Position numbers and translations under genes: made by a program. The notes under the pieces were generated by a model, which was not told the origin of the DNA, did no database searches, and saw only the letters and a list, made by a program, of their open reading frames with translations. From NCBI RefSeq assembly GCF_029080175.1, contig NZ_JARFJC010000042.1: 64,000 nt of DNA. The stretch is one strand, 5' to 3'. Positions 1-7,963 of this stretch are shown piece after piece; the first letter of the stretch is position 1; every line of letters begins with the position of its first letter. This stretch comes from Luteipulveratus flavus (lineage in GTDB: Bacteria; Actinomycetota; Actinomycetes; Actinomycetales; Dermatophilaceae).

Positions 1-1
1 T

Positions 2-122
2 CACCGGCAGAAGTTGACCAGGCGCACCCGCATGGCTGTGCGCACTACCAGGTTTCGCCGGTCACCGGCAGAAGTTGACCAGGCGCACACGCATGGCTGT
101 GCCCATCACCAGCTTTTGCCGG
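2..122. repeat. Tandem pair of 61-bp palindromic repeats
   Basis: Two copies of a 61-bp unit lie head to tail (2-62 and 63-122). Each begins CACCGGCAGAAGTTGACC and ends near CACCAGCTTTTGCCGG. The two ends are imperfect inverted complements with G-U wobbles, and an inner GCACA/TGTGC stem lies between them, so the transcript can fold into a long hairpin. A third copy lies at 62207-62267. The pair sits just downstream of dacB and may act as its terminator. No transposase is near, so this looks like a REP-type dispersed element. Confidence 0.75.
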
Positions 123-145
123 GGGTGTGGGGGAGGGCGCGCGGG

Positions 146-1573
146 TCAGCGGCAGCCGCAGCCGGCGAGCGCGGCGACCACCCGGTCCAGCTGCGCCCGC
201 GCGTCCAGCGGCCCGCGCGGCTGGTTGCCGTTGTTGATCAGGGTGAACGCCAGCAGCCGCCCGTCCTTGTCCAGCACGGTGCCGGTCAGGCTGGTGACCG
301 AGGGCAGACTGCCCGTCTTGGCCCGGACGACCCCGACGCCGGCGCGCGCGTCTGGGACGCCGAACCGGTCGTGCACGGTGCCGTTCAGGCCCGCGACCGG
401 CAACCGCGACACAACCTGCTCGAACCGGGGACTCTTGCCGGAGGTGGCTCGCACGATCAGGTCGCCGAGCACCCGCGCCGGGATGGTCGTCCCGTCACCG
501 AGTCCGCTCGCGTCGGCGAGGCGTACGCCGCGCAGGTCGATGCCGTCCCGCTTGAGCGTGTCGGTGATCCAGGCGACGACCGAGGCGGTGTCGCCGGGCC
601 GGCCGGCCTTCGCGGCGGCCTGCCGGGCGAGCGACTCGACCATCGCGTTGTCGCTGTCCTGCAGGGCGACGCCGAGGACGTCGACGATCGGCGCGGAGTG
701 GACGACACCGAGCCGGGCCGCCCCCTCGGCGGCAGTCGTCGTACCGCCGAGTGTCGCCGAGATCCCTTGCCCGGCAAGGGCTTTCACGAACGCCTGGGCG
801 GTGCTCCGGGCCGGGTCCTTCGGCGGGGGCGTGCCCGGGTGGGCGCGCTGGGTGGACAGGCCGAGCATCGCGATACGCGCGGTGTACCCGGAGTCGACGT
901 TGCCCTGCGCCCAGTGCGCGGCCTGCAAGGGACCGGGCGCGTACGAGACGTCGTAGCCGACGGTGGTCGACGTGCGGCCCTGTGCCTTGAGCTGCTTCGC
1001 GACCTGGGCGGCGAGGTCGTCCAGCCCGGCCCGACCGGTGACCGCGTTCGGATCGCCGGCACCCGGGTTGAGCACGGTGTCGCCGCCGGCGACGAGCACG
1101 ACGGAGCCGCCGCTGCCCTCGACGACGGTCGTGTCGAGGGTGGCGCCGAGGTCGAGCGTCCGGGCGATGGCGTACGCCGACAGCATCTTGGTGATCGACG
1201 CCGGCGTGTGCGCGCCGTCCGCGTCGACGTCCATCAGGTGCTGGCCGGTCCGCCCGTCGCGGATGGTGAGGGCGGTGGTCGGGCCGAGGTACCGGCTCTT
1301 CAGCAGTGGGCTGACGAGGGCGCTGACCTTCGCCGGGGCGGGGACCGGCGCGTCGGCCGCCTGGGCGACGGCCTCCACCTTCGGCACGACGGGCGGCGCG
1401 GCAGAGGCGGCCGGCGGCGGTGCCGTACGACCAGGGACGGGTACCGGATCACGCTGCGCATCTGTCGTCGTCAGGACGCCCGGGACCTTGTCGTAGACGT
1501 CCAGGGCGGCGTACCCGCCGAGGAGGACGACGACCGCCGTACCCGCGGCAGCCACCCTGCCCGCAGTCCGCAT
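146..1573 (-). CDS. dacB: D-alanyl-D-alanine carboxypeptidase/endopeptidase, PBP4 (S13) family
   Basis: A 475-residue penicillin-binding protein that trims peptidoglycan side chains outside the membrane. Residues 1-25 form an uncleaved or cleaved export signal, followed by a Pro/Ala-rich linker to about residue 80. The three serine-transferase motifs are present and in order: SITK (126-129, nucleophile Ser126), SDN (307-309) and KTG (419-421). The wide gap between the first two motifs, which holds an inserted domain, is the signature of the S13 (DacB) family rather than S11. The ATG has an AAGGGGG ribosome site just upstream. It is divergent from ppa; this dacB-ppa arrangement is common in Actinobacteria, where tilS and hpt usually follow dacB. 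Those would lie outside the window. Confidence 0.9.
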   Translation of the reverse strand: MRTAGRVAAAGTAVVVLLGGYAALDVYDKVPGVLTTTDAQRDPVPVPGRTAPPPAASAAPPVVPKVEAVAQAADAPVPAPAKVSALVSPLLKSRYLGPTTALTIRDGRTGQHLMDVDADGAHTPASITKMLSAYAIARTLDLGATLDTTVVEGSGGSVVLVAGGDTVLNPGAGDPNAVTGRAGLDDLAAQVAKQLKAQGRTSTTVGYDVSYAPGPLQAAHWAQGNVDSGYTARIAMLGLSTQRAHPGTPPPKDPARSTAQAFVKALAGQGISATLGGTTTAAEGAARLGVVHSAPIVDVLGVALQDSDNAMVESLARQAAAKAGRPGDTASVVAWITDTLKRDGIDLRGVRLADASGLGDGTTIPARVLGDLIVRATSGKSPRFEQVVSRLPVAGLNGTVHDRFGVPDARAGVGVVRAKTGSLPSVTSLTGTVLDKDGRLLAFTLINNGNQPRGPLDARAQLDRVVAALAGCGCR

Positions 1574-1683
1574 GTCGCCCCCTTGTGCCCGTTCGCGCCG
1601 TCGGTGGGAGACACTAACCCGCGGACCTGGTGGACGTTCGCCGGTCCGTCACCGCCGACACACACAAGGAATGGCCAGGGCCC

Positions 1684-2274
1684 ATGGAGTTCGACGTCAC
1701 CATCGAGATCCCGCGCGGAACGCGCAACAAGTACGAGATCGACCACGAGACGGGTCGCATCCGGCTGGACCGTCTGCTGTTCACGGCGATGAGCTACCCC
1801 GCCGACTACGGCTACATCGAGGACACCCTCGGCGAGGACGGCGACCCGCTGGACGCGCTGGTGCTGCTGGACGAGCCGACCTTCCCCGGCTGCATCGTGC
1901 GCGCCCGCGCGGTCGGCGTCTTCAAGATGGTCGACGAGGCCGGCGGCGACGACAAGATCCTGTGCGTGCCCGCGGGCGACCCGCGCAAGGACGGCGTCCA
2001 GGACACCAAGGACGTCAGCGAGTTCACCCTCAAGGAGACCCAGCACTTCTTCGAGACCTACAAGGCGCTGGAGCCGGGCAAGTCCGTCGAGGAGGGCTCG
2101 CACTGGGTCGGCGCCGACGAGGCCGTGAAGGTCGTCGAGGACGCCCTGAAGCGCGCCAAGGACCAGGGCGTCACCACCGCCCGCTGGGCGATGCCGGCCC
2201 ACGACTCGCACGACACCGAGCGCTCGATCGACCGTTCGAGCGAGGACAGCCAGGCCGCCAAGCCCGAGGCCTGA
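1684..2274 (+). CDS. ppa: Inorganic pyrophosphatase (family I, soluble)
   Basis: A 196-residue cytosolic enzyme that hydrolyses pyrophosphate to two phosphates, pulling biosynthetic reactions forward. I start it at the ATG that gives MEFDVTIEIPRGTRNKYE, the conserved family N-terminus; an upstream in-frame ATG at 1630 adds 18 non-conserved residues. Metal and substrate residues appear as expected: DYGYIEDT, then the Asp-rich GEDGDPLDALVLLDEPTFPG active-site stretch. The C-terminus carries a short Ser/Asp/Ala-rich tail after the conserved core. Divergent from dacB, with about 110 bp between the genes for both promoters. Confidence 0.95.
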   Translation: MEFDVTIEIPRGTRNKYEIDHETGRIRLDRLLFTAMSYPADYGYIEDTLGEDGDPLDALVLLDEPTFPGCIVRARAVGVFKMVDEAGGDDKILCVPAGDPRKDGVQDTKDVSEFTLKETQHFFETYKALEPGKSVEEGSHWVGADEAVKVVEDALKRAKDQGVTTARWAMPAHDSHDTERSIDRSSEDSQAAKPEA

Positions 2275-2354
2275 TCCGCACCACACGCGAGCAGAGGCGT
2301 ACGACGACCGTCACGGTTGTCGTACGCCTCCGTCGTGATGCGGTCCGGCTTACG

Positions 2355-3398
2355 ATGCCGGGCGTGGTTGCGACGATTCGCGCCGCGAGTCTGCGCGGCT
2401 TTCAGGGACTGGTTCGCCGGCTGGGCGGCGAGCCCGAGGTGTTCCTGAGCCGCTACCGCATCTCTGCGGACGTGCTGGACAGTGACGACGGCCTGGTGCC
2501 CATCACCGAGCACGACCTCATGCTGGACGCTGCGGCTGCTGAGCTGGGCTGTCCTGATCTCGGCCTGCAGCTGGCCGAGTCCCAGGATCTTTCGATACTC
2601 GGTCCGCTCGCGCTGGCGATCGCCGCCTCGCCGACCGTGACCGAGGCGCTGCAGTGCGTGTCGCGGTTCATGTTCGTGCACAGCCCGGCGCTGCACATCG
2701 GCGTGACTCCCGACCCGCGGGGTCGGCGCGGGGTGGTCGCTCTGACCTACCGCAAGGACCTGAGCGAGTCGTCCTACTCCCCGCAGGCCATGGAGCTGGG
2801 CGTCGGCCTGTTCTACCGGGTGGCGATCAGCCTCCTGCACCTGGAGGGTCCGTTCACGGGCCTGCACTCGGTGGAGCTTCCGCACCAGCCGCTGTCGCCC
2901 GTGCGGCGCTACACCGAGTTCTTCGGTGTGGACGCCGTACGGTTCGGTGCGAGCCTCGCGGCGCTGCGGGTCGATCAGCGCATGCTCGACGAGAGCTTCA
3001 CCACCGCCGACGAGACGATCCGCCGCCTGGCGCTGGACCACCTCACGCGCCACTACCAGGAACCGGCAACGACGGTATCGGTCGCCGTCCGGCGCGCAGT
3101 GGCGCAACGTCTGGGCATCTCCGGCCTGTCACTGACACAGACGGCTCACCTGATGGGGATGCACCCGCGGACCCTGCAACGCCGCCTGGCGGCGGAGGGC
3201 ACCGGCTTCGAGAAGATCGTGGACGACGTCCGGCGAGAGGCCTCGTGGCACTACGTCACCAGCACCGCTGTGCCGTTCTCCCAGGTGGCCGAGCGAGTCG
3301 GGTTCAGCGAGCAGGCTGCGCTGACCCACGCCGTACGCCGGTGGTTCGACGCAAGTCCACGCGCTCTGCGGGTCCGCGAGGGAGCCGACGGCAGATAG
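2355..3398 (+). CDS. AraC-family transcriptional regulator with Arabinose_bd-type N-terminus
   Basis: A regulator of about 347 residues. The first 200 or so residues match the N-terminal ligand-sensing domain seen in OruR/ArgR-like AraC proteins (GLVPITEHDLMLD, LGLQLAESQD, then HQPLSP near the middle). The last 90 residues carry the two helix-turn-helix units; the line MGMHPRTLQRRLAAEGTGF is the canonical first recognition segment and VAERVGFSEQAALTHAVRRW the second. The start could be ATG 2355 or GTG 2364. It lies 47 bp ahead of the metallo-beta-lactamase-fold and dehydrogenase genes on the same strand and probably controls them; that link is inferred from position only. Confidence 0.85.
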   Translation: MPGVVATIRAASLRGFQGLVRRLGGEPEVFLSRYRISADVLDSDDGLVPITEHDLMLDAAAAELGCPDLGLQLAESQDLSILGPLALAIAASPTVTEALQCVSRFMFVHSPALHIGVTPDPRGRRGVVALTYRKDLSESSYSPQAMELGVGLFYRVAISLLHLEGPFTGLHSVELPHQPLSPVRRYTEFFGVDAVRFGASLAALRVDQRMLDESFTTADETIRRLALDHLTRHYQEPATTVSVAVRRAVAQRLGISGLSLTQTAHLMGMHPRTLQRRLAAEGTGFEKIVDDVRREASWHYVTSTAVPFSQVAERVGFSEQAALTHAVRRWFDASPRALRVREGADGR

Positions 3399-3445
3399 TC
3401 GTCCTGGATCAAGTAGTGCCACCGGGATCGATGCATGCTGCGGGC

Positions 3446-4600
3446 ATGGTGATGGAGTGGACGGAAGAACGAGTGCTGACCGGCATCGGAGCGCGGACGA
3501 TTCCCGAGTTCGAGGGCGTCCATGACGTGTGGCCGCGTGGTGAGCGGCTGCAGGCGGTCCGCGAGGCGGCGGTCGCGTACAAGACCCGGTTCGTCTCCCA
3601 GGGTCAGGTCCGCGCGGTCCGCTCGGTCGACATCGCGGCCGCGCCCTACCCGGTGCTGTACGCGTTCAACGGAGCGGTGCAGGTACCCCACCTGCCGCTC
3701 ATATCGATGATCAACCGGATGATCGTGGTGCAGTACGACGACTGGGACGGCCGGCCGCGGACGCTCGTCTTCGAGCCGACGGTGCCCGCCGGTTCGGCCG
3801 AGGCGCCGTTCTACGCCAGCCTGCAGAGGCTGACCGACAAGGTCCCGTTCGGGCTGGGTCGTCGGGTCGAGAGCGTCGTCCTGAAGTACATCCATGAGCC
3901 GGAGGACGTGCTCGCGCTCGTCGGGCTGACACCGCAGGACATCGACTTCTGCACCTTCGACCACTTGCACGTGCAGGACCCCCGGATGATCCTGGGTTCG
4001 AGCCGTGTCATCGAGGGTGAGACCGCCCCACGCGCGCCGCTGTTCGGCGAGGCCAGGATGCTGGTCCACGAGCGTGAGCTCGCGACGCTCCAGTCGCTTC
4101 ATCCCATGCAGTGGGCGTGGTACGTCGAGGACGGTCTCGACGGTGTCGACATGAACCGGTTCGCGACCTTCGACGCCGACATCGAGCTCGGCCCCGGCCT
4201 GAGCCTGCTGTGGACGCCCGGCCACACCGACGGCAACCACTCGCTGGTCATCAACACCCCGGACGGGGTATGGGTGTCCTCCGAGAACGGCATCTCGCTG
4301 GACAACTGGCAGCCCGAGCTCTCCAGGATCCCGGGCGTACGGCGGTACGCCGAGACCTACGGTCGGGAGATCTGCCCGAACGCGAACACGCTCGAGGACT
4401 CCCTGGACCAGTACGACTCCATGATCAAGGAGAAGATCATGGCCGACCCGTGCAGGAGCGACCCGCAGTGGTTGCAGATCCTGCCCTCCACCGAGCTGGC
4501 GCCCTGGAAGCGCTTCTGGCCGGTGGTACCGACGTACTGGCACGGCGGCATCGAGTACGGGCGCATCGAGTCCGGCCTGCGCCAGGGATCGACCCAGTGA
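3446..4600 (+). CDS. Metallo-beta-lactamase-fold protein with altered metal motif
   Basis: About 384 residues. The MBL fold is recognised from a central DHLHVQD segment and a downstream WTPGHTDGNHSLVI strand-loop that matches the GHTxG motif. The usual HxHxDH signature is not intact: where a canonical enzyme has Asp and His after the two histidines, this protein has Gln and Asp. The later metal-bridging Asp position reads SSENG. Either the metal site is rearranged or the protein is not a standard hydrolase. ATGs at 3431, 3446 and 3452 are all in frame and none has a clear ribosome site, so the start is uncertain by five residues either way. The stop overlaps the next gene's GTG, so the two are translationally coupled. 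Confidence 0.75.
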   Translation: MVMEWTEERVLTGIGARTIPEFEGVHDVWPRGERLQAVREAAVAYKTRFVSQGQVRAVRSVDIAAAPYPVLYAFNGAVQVPHLPLISMINRMIVVQYDDWDGRPRTLVFEPTVPAGSAEAPFYASLQRLTDKVPFGLGRRVESVVLKYIHEPEDVLALVGLTPQDIDFCTFDHLHVQDPRMILGSSRVIEGETAPRAPLFGEARMLVHERELATLQSLHPMQWAWYVEDGLDGVDMNRFATFDADIELGPGLSLLWTPGHTDGNHSLVINTPDGVWVSSENGISLDNWQPELSRIPGVRRYAETYGREICPNANTLEDSLDQYDSMIKEKIMADPCRSDPQWLQILPSTELAPWKRFWPVVPTYWHGGIEYGRIESGLRQGSTQ

Positions 4601-5424
4601 CATCCACGCGCGGCGGTGCCGTCGTCACGGGCGCGGGGCGCGGTCTCGGGCGGCTCATCGCTCGGCTGCTCGTCGACCGCGGGTACACCGTGCTCGTGAC
4701 CGACCTGAACCGGACCGCTGCCGAAACCGCCGCCGCCGAGCTCGGTGAGCAGGCCCATGCGTACACGCTGGACGTCCGCGACCCCGAAGCGGTCACGGCG
4801 GCACGGGAGGAGATCATCGCCCGCGCCGGGCGACTCGACCTGTGGGTCAACAACGCCGGTGTGCTCATCACCGGCCCGGCCTGGGAGCAGGACGCCGACA
4901 CCCGCGGCCTGATGCTGGAGGTCAACGCGATCGGCACGATCAACGGCACCGTCGCGGCGATCGAGGCGATGCGCGAGCACGGCGGCCACATCGTCAACAT
5001 CGTGTCGCTCGCCGGGCTGAGTGCCGTCCCCGGCGAGGCGGTGTACGCCGCGTCCAAGCACGCCGCGATCGGGTTCAGCCTCAGCACGCTGTCGGATCTG
5101 CGACTGGCCGGGATCACGAACATCGACCTCTCCTGCGTCTGCCCGGACGGCATCTGGACGCCGATGCTGCACGACAAGCTGGACGACCCGGCCTCGGCGC
5201 TGTCGTTCTCGGGCAAGCTGCTGCGCCCCGAGGACGTGACGGCCGTGGTCGCGTCGGTGCTCGACCGGCCGCGGCCGGTGACGACCATCCCGCGCTGGCG
5301 GGGTGCCCAGGCGCGCCTGGGCGACACGTTCCCGTCAGCCGCCCTCCGGCTGGTGTCCGTTGTCGTCGCCCGAGGCCGGCGCACGCAGCACCGGCTACGG
5401 GCCGCCGCCGACGCTCGCCGCTAG
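4597..5424 (+). CDS. Short-chain dehydrogenase/reductase (SDR)
   Basis: A 275-residue classical SDR, an NAD(P)-dependent oxidoreductase of unknown substrate. It shows the Rossmann glycine motif TGAGRGLG near residue 12, the NNAG motif, a catalytic Ser in the NIVSLAG strand, and the YAASK active-site Tyr/Lys pair. The GTG start overlaps the previous stop (GTGA), which decides the start. The last 40 residues are Arg/Ala-rich and may form a membrane-proximal or flexible tail. Third gene of the AraC-linked cluster; the pairing of an SDR with an MBL-fold protein suggests conversion of a small alcohol, ester or lactone, but the substrate cannot be read from sequence. Confidence 0.9.
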   Translation: MTSTRGGAVVTGAGRGLGRLIARLLVDRGYTVLVTDLNRTAAETAAAELGEQAHAYTLDVRDPEAVTAAREEIIARAGRLDLWVNNAGVLITGPAWEQDADTRGLMLEVNAIGTINGTVAAIEAMREHGGHIVNIVSLAGLSAVPGEAVYAASKHAAIGFSLSTLSDLRLAGITNIDLSCVCPDGIWTPMLHDKLDDPASALSFSGKLLRPEDVTAVVASVLDRPRPVTTIPRWRGAQARLGDTFPSAALRLVSVVVARGRRTQHRLRAAADARR

Positions 5425-5465
5425 GAAGAGCGGCATCGAGCGCGGTCGTCGCTAGCATCCTCACC

Positions 5466-5843
5466 ATGACAGGCACTCGGCTCGGAAGGCTCAGCCTCGG
5501 CTTGGACGCTGCCTACTGCGTCGTGGTCGGGATCATGCTCGGGGCAGCGGCACCGCTCATCGCCGGCTGGGCACGGCTGCCCGTCGCGCTCATCGTCGGG
5601 GTCGGTGCTCTGGTCGCGATCTGGGGAGTCGCCGTCTGGTGGCTGCGGCGTCGTCACCACCTTCGCAGTGCACTGAAGGTGGTCATGCTCGCGAACGGTG
5701 CGGCCGTGCTTGCGCTGTGTGGTGTCTCGGTCGCCGTCGGAGGGGTCCTGCTGGTCGTGGCCCTGATCGCCGCGGCCGTCGACGTCGCCGGCTTCGGTGT
5801 GTCGCAGGCGGTCGCGCTACGCCGACTGGAGCCGTCCGTCTAG
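5466..5843 (+). CDS. Small integral membrane protein, unknown function
   Basis: A 125-residue protein made almost entirely of four hydrophobic segments (about residues 15-35, 40-60, 72-92 and 95-115), separated by short Arg/His-rich loops such as WWLRRRHHLR. It has no recognised catalytic motif and no signal peptidase site. It starts at ATG 5466, 41 bp after the SDR. It may be carried on the SDR transcript or be independent. It ends just before a palindromic repeat that separates it from the convergent MFS gene. Confidence 0.65.
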   Translation: MTGTRLGRLSLGLDAAYCVVVGIMLGAAAPLIAGWARLPVALIVGVGALVAIWGVAVWWLRRRHHLRSALKVVMLANGAAVLALCGVSVAVGGVLLVVALIAAAVDVAGFGVSQAVALRRLEPSV

Positions 5844-5876
5844 GCCACGCGACCGCCGGGTCTTCCTGCGGCTCAC

Positions 5877-5920
5877 AGGGTTTCGACTCGGCTCCGCTGC
5901 GCTCCGCCGGCTCGACCAGC
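5877..5920. repeat. Palindromic repeat, GGTTTCGA...GGCTCGACC family
   Basis: The segment reads GGGTTTCGACTCGGCTCCGC and ends GCTCCGCCGGCTCGACC. Its halves are partly self-complementary and it belongs to the same family as the three copies at 8831-9021. It lies between two convergent genes, so a two-way terminator role is plausible. Confidence 0.65.
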
Positions 5921-5930
5921 GGGTGCCCGC

Positions 5931-7253
5931 TCACGCAGCGGCGCGCAGGCGCTCGGGGATCAGGTGCTCGTACGCGCCGGTCTCGTCGGCGTGGATGTGC
6001 CGGCGGGTGCGGCGTCGGTAGCGGACGATCATCGCGACGCCGGTGAACCAGACCAGGTACTGCACGGCCATCGCCCAGCGGAACGAGTCGACCGTGTACG
6101 TCGACGGCCCGCCCGGTGAGACACGGTCGAGCACGACGCCGATCAGGACGACCGTCCCGAGGGCCGCGACGAACCCGCCGACGTTGACGATGCCGGTCGC
6201 ACTGCCGATGCGGGTGGGCGGGTTGAACGTGCGCGCCAGGTCGAACCCGATCATCGAGCCCGGACCACCGATGGCCGTCGCGACCACCAGGACCACGAGC
6301 ATCCACATCGGAGCGCGCCCGGGCCACAGCAGCACGACGGTCCAGACGGTCATGATGGTGGCGACCACGCCGAGGATGAGCGTCGAGCGCGAGTACGGGT
6401 ACCGGCTCACGAACACCCCGAACAGCGGGCTGCTGAGCACGGTGGTCACGACCATCAGCGCGAGCAGCCGGCTCGCCTCGCCGGTGGACAGGCCCTCGCC
6501 CGCGGTCAGGAACGGGAAGCCCCACATGATCGCGAACACGTTCGCGCTGAACTGCGACGTGAAGTGGCACCACAGGCCCAGACGAGTGCCCGGCTGCCGC
6601 CAGGCCAGCCGGAGCGCGCGCCCGACCGCCCGCAGCTTGATGTCCGTCCGGTCCGGGTCGGCGTACGGGCTGTCCTGCACGACCAGGAGGAGGACGACGC
6701 CGAGCACGACACCGATCGCGGCCGCGAGCAGGAACGACCGCGTCCAGCCGAGGCCGTCCAGGGCCGCGGCCAGCGGGCCGGCGGCGGCGAGCGCGCCGAG
6801 CTGGCCGGCGAATCCGGTCACCTGCGTGACCATCGGCGTCCGGGCAGGCGGGAACCACAGGGCCACCAGACGCAGCACGGACACGAAGACCATGGCGTCA
6901 CCCATGCCGACGAAGACGCGCGCGACGATGCCGGCGGCGTAGGAGTCGACGAAGGCGAACGCCAGCTGCGCGGCGGACATGGTGACGACCCCGGCGACCA
7001 GCAGCACCTTCGAGCCGTAGCGGTCGAGCAGGGCACCGACGGGGATCTGCATCGCGGCGTAGACCGCCAGCTGGACCATCGCGAACGTCGCCAGCTGGGC
7101 GGAGGAGATGTGGAAGCGGTCGGCAGCGATCAGGCCGGCGACGCCGAGCGAGGTGCGGTGGAAGACGGCGAGCAGGTAGACGAGCACCGCGCTCGTCCAG
7201 ACCGCCCAGGCCCGGGCGCCGCCGAGCGGATGCCGCAGCGTGGCATCGGTCAT
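5931..7253 (-). CDS. Major facilitator superfamily transporter
   Basis: A 440-residue permease with about 12 hydrophobic segments. The loop 2-3 motif appears as GALLDRYGSKVLL, close to the MFS consensus GxLaDRxGrkxxl, and the first helix reads WAVWTSAVLVYLLAVFHRTS, typical of the nitrate/sugar-phosphate-like MFS subset. The substrate is not evident. The ATG overlaps the GntR stop (ATGA), which sets the start and makes this the second gene of a regulator-transporter operon. Much longer upstream in-frame extensions lie inside the GntR gene and are discarded. Regulation by the upstream GntR protein is inferred. Confidence 0.88.
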   Translation of the reverse strand: MTDATLRHPLGGARAWAVWTSAVLVYLLAVFHRTSLGVAGLIAADRFHISSAQLATFAMVQLAVYAAMQIPVGALLDRYGSKVLLVAGVVTMSAAQLAFAFVDSYAAGIVARVFVGMGDAMVFVSVLRLVALWFPPARTPMVTQVTGFAGQLGALAAAGPLAAALDGLGWTRSFLLAAAIGVVLGVVLLLVVQDSPYADPDRTDIKLRAVGRALRLAWRQPGTRLGLWCHFTSQFSANVFAIMWGFPFLTAGEGLSTGEASRLLALMVVTTVLSSPLFGVFVSRYPYSRSTLILGVVATIMTVWTVVLLWPGRAPMWMLVVLVVATAIGGPGSMIGFDLARTFNPPTRIGSATGIVNVGGFVAALGTVVLIGVVLDRVSPGGPSTYTVDSFRWAMAVQYLVWFTGVAMIVRYRRRTRRHIHADETGAYEHLIPERLRAAA

Positions 7254-7894
7254 CGGGCCACCCCCAGGCGGTCCATCGCGTCCTGGACGTGCGCCCGGGA
7301 CTCGCGGACGAACTCGGCGCGGGTGCCCTCCGTCAGCAGCCGGATCAGGGTCCGGTGGGCGGTGACGGCGTGCGTCATCCGCGACGCGCTGGCCCGGATG
7401 CCGTCGGCGAGAATGCACATCTGCCGGTCCCGCAGCATGCGGTACTGCCGCGCCATCACGCTGTTTCCGGCGGCCGCGACGATCGCCTCGTGGAACGCTC
7501 GGTCGGCCTCGCTGAAGCCCGCGACGTCGTCGGCGGCCTTGGCGTCGACCATCGCGGCGAGGTGACCGCGCAGGTCGACGACGAGGTCGGCGCGCGCAGC
7601 CCAGGCACGGCCGGCCGCCCACTCCTCGATGACCAGCCGGGCCTCCAGCACCTCGTGCGCCTCGCGGGGAGTGACCGGGACGACCAGGGCCCCCTTCTTC
7701 GGGTAGAGCGCGACAAGGCCCTCCGTCTCGAGCCGGAGCAGCGCCTCGCGCACCGGCGTACGGCTCACGCCCACCTCGTCGCCGATCTGGCCCTCGGTGA
7801 AGAAGGTGCCGCCGGCGCGGTCGCCGCGCAGGATGGCGTGCTTGACGTGCTCGTAGACCCGTTCGGACGCGGGCGCTGCTGTGGAGGTCGACAT
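7250..7894 (-). CDS. GntR-family regulator, FadR/FCD subfamily
   Basis: A 214-residue repressor. The N-terminal winged helix (residues about 12-75) has GQIGDEVGVSRTPVREALLRLETEGLV, the conserved GntR recognition helix. The C-terminal FCD domain keeps its metal-ligand pattern: Asp and His in SEADRAFHEAI, His in AHRTL and His in ESRAHVQ, so it probably binds a metal plus an organic acid. It starts at an ATG placed inside a palindrome (7893-7919) likely to be its own operator. The downstream overlapping MFS gene is the probable target, which suggests import of the effector acid or a related compound. Confidence 0.9.
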   Translation of the reverse strand: MSTSTAAPASERVYEHVKHAILRGDRAGGTFFTEGQIGDEVGVSRTPVREALLRLETEGLVALYPKKGALVVPVTPREAHEVLEARLVIEEWAAGRAWAARADLVVDLRGHLAAMVDAKAADDVAGFSEADRAFHEAIVAAAGNSVMARQYRMLRDRQMCILADGIRASASRMTHAVTAHRTLIRLLTEGTRAEFVRESRAHVQDAMDRLGVAR

Positions 7895-7919
7895 GTTGTA
7901 TCTATCTTAGATGCAACAT
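7893..7919 (-). promoter_or_regulatory. Probable GntR autoregulatory operator with leaderless promoter
   Basis: Arms ATGTTGTATC and GATGCAACAT are complementary at 9 of 10 positions around a 7-bp spacer. Read on the minus strand, TAAGAT (7909-7904) fits the actinobacterial -10 pattern TAnnnT and lies 9 nt before the GntR ATG, so the message is probably leaderless or nearly so. A repressor bound here would cover both the -10 element and the start codon. Confidence 0.6.
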
Positions 7920-7963
7920 CGAGTTGGTGGACGCGGGCGACCACATCGCGAACGGCCCCTACC

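Noticed and set aside
2..122. CRISPR array
   Set aside because: Only two units with a 61-bp period, no unique spacers between identical repeats, and no cas gene in the window.
1630..1683. N-terminal extension of pyrophosphatase from ATG 1630
   Set aside because: The family begins at MEFDVTIEIP; the added residues are not conserved in any pyrophosphatase I know.
14..1792. A 592-codon open frame on the plus strand
   Set aside because: Antisense to dacB and running into ppa; composition is Arg/Gly/Ala-rich without motifs.
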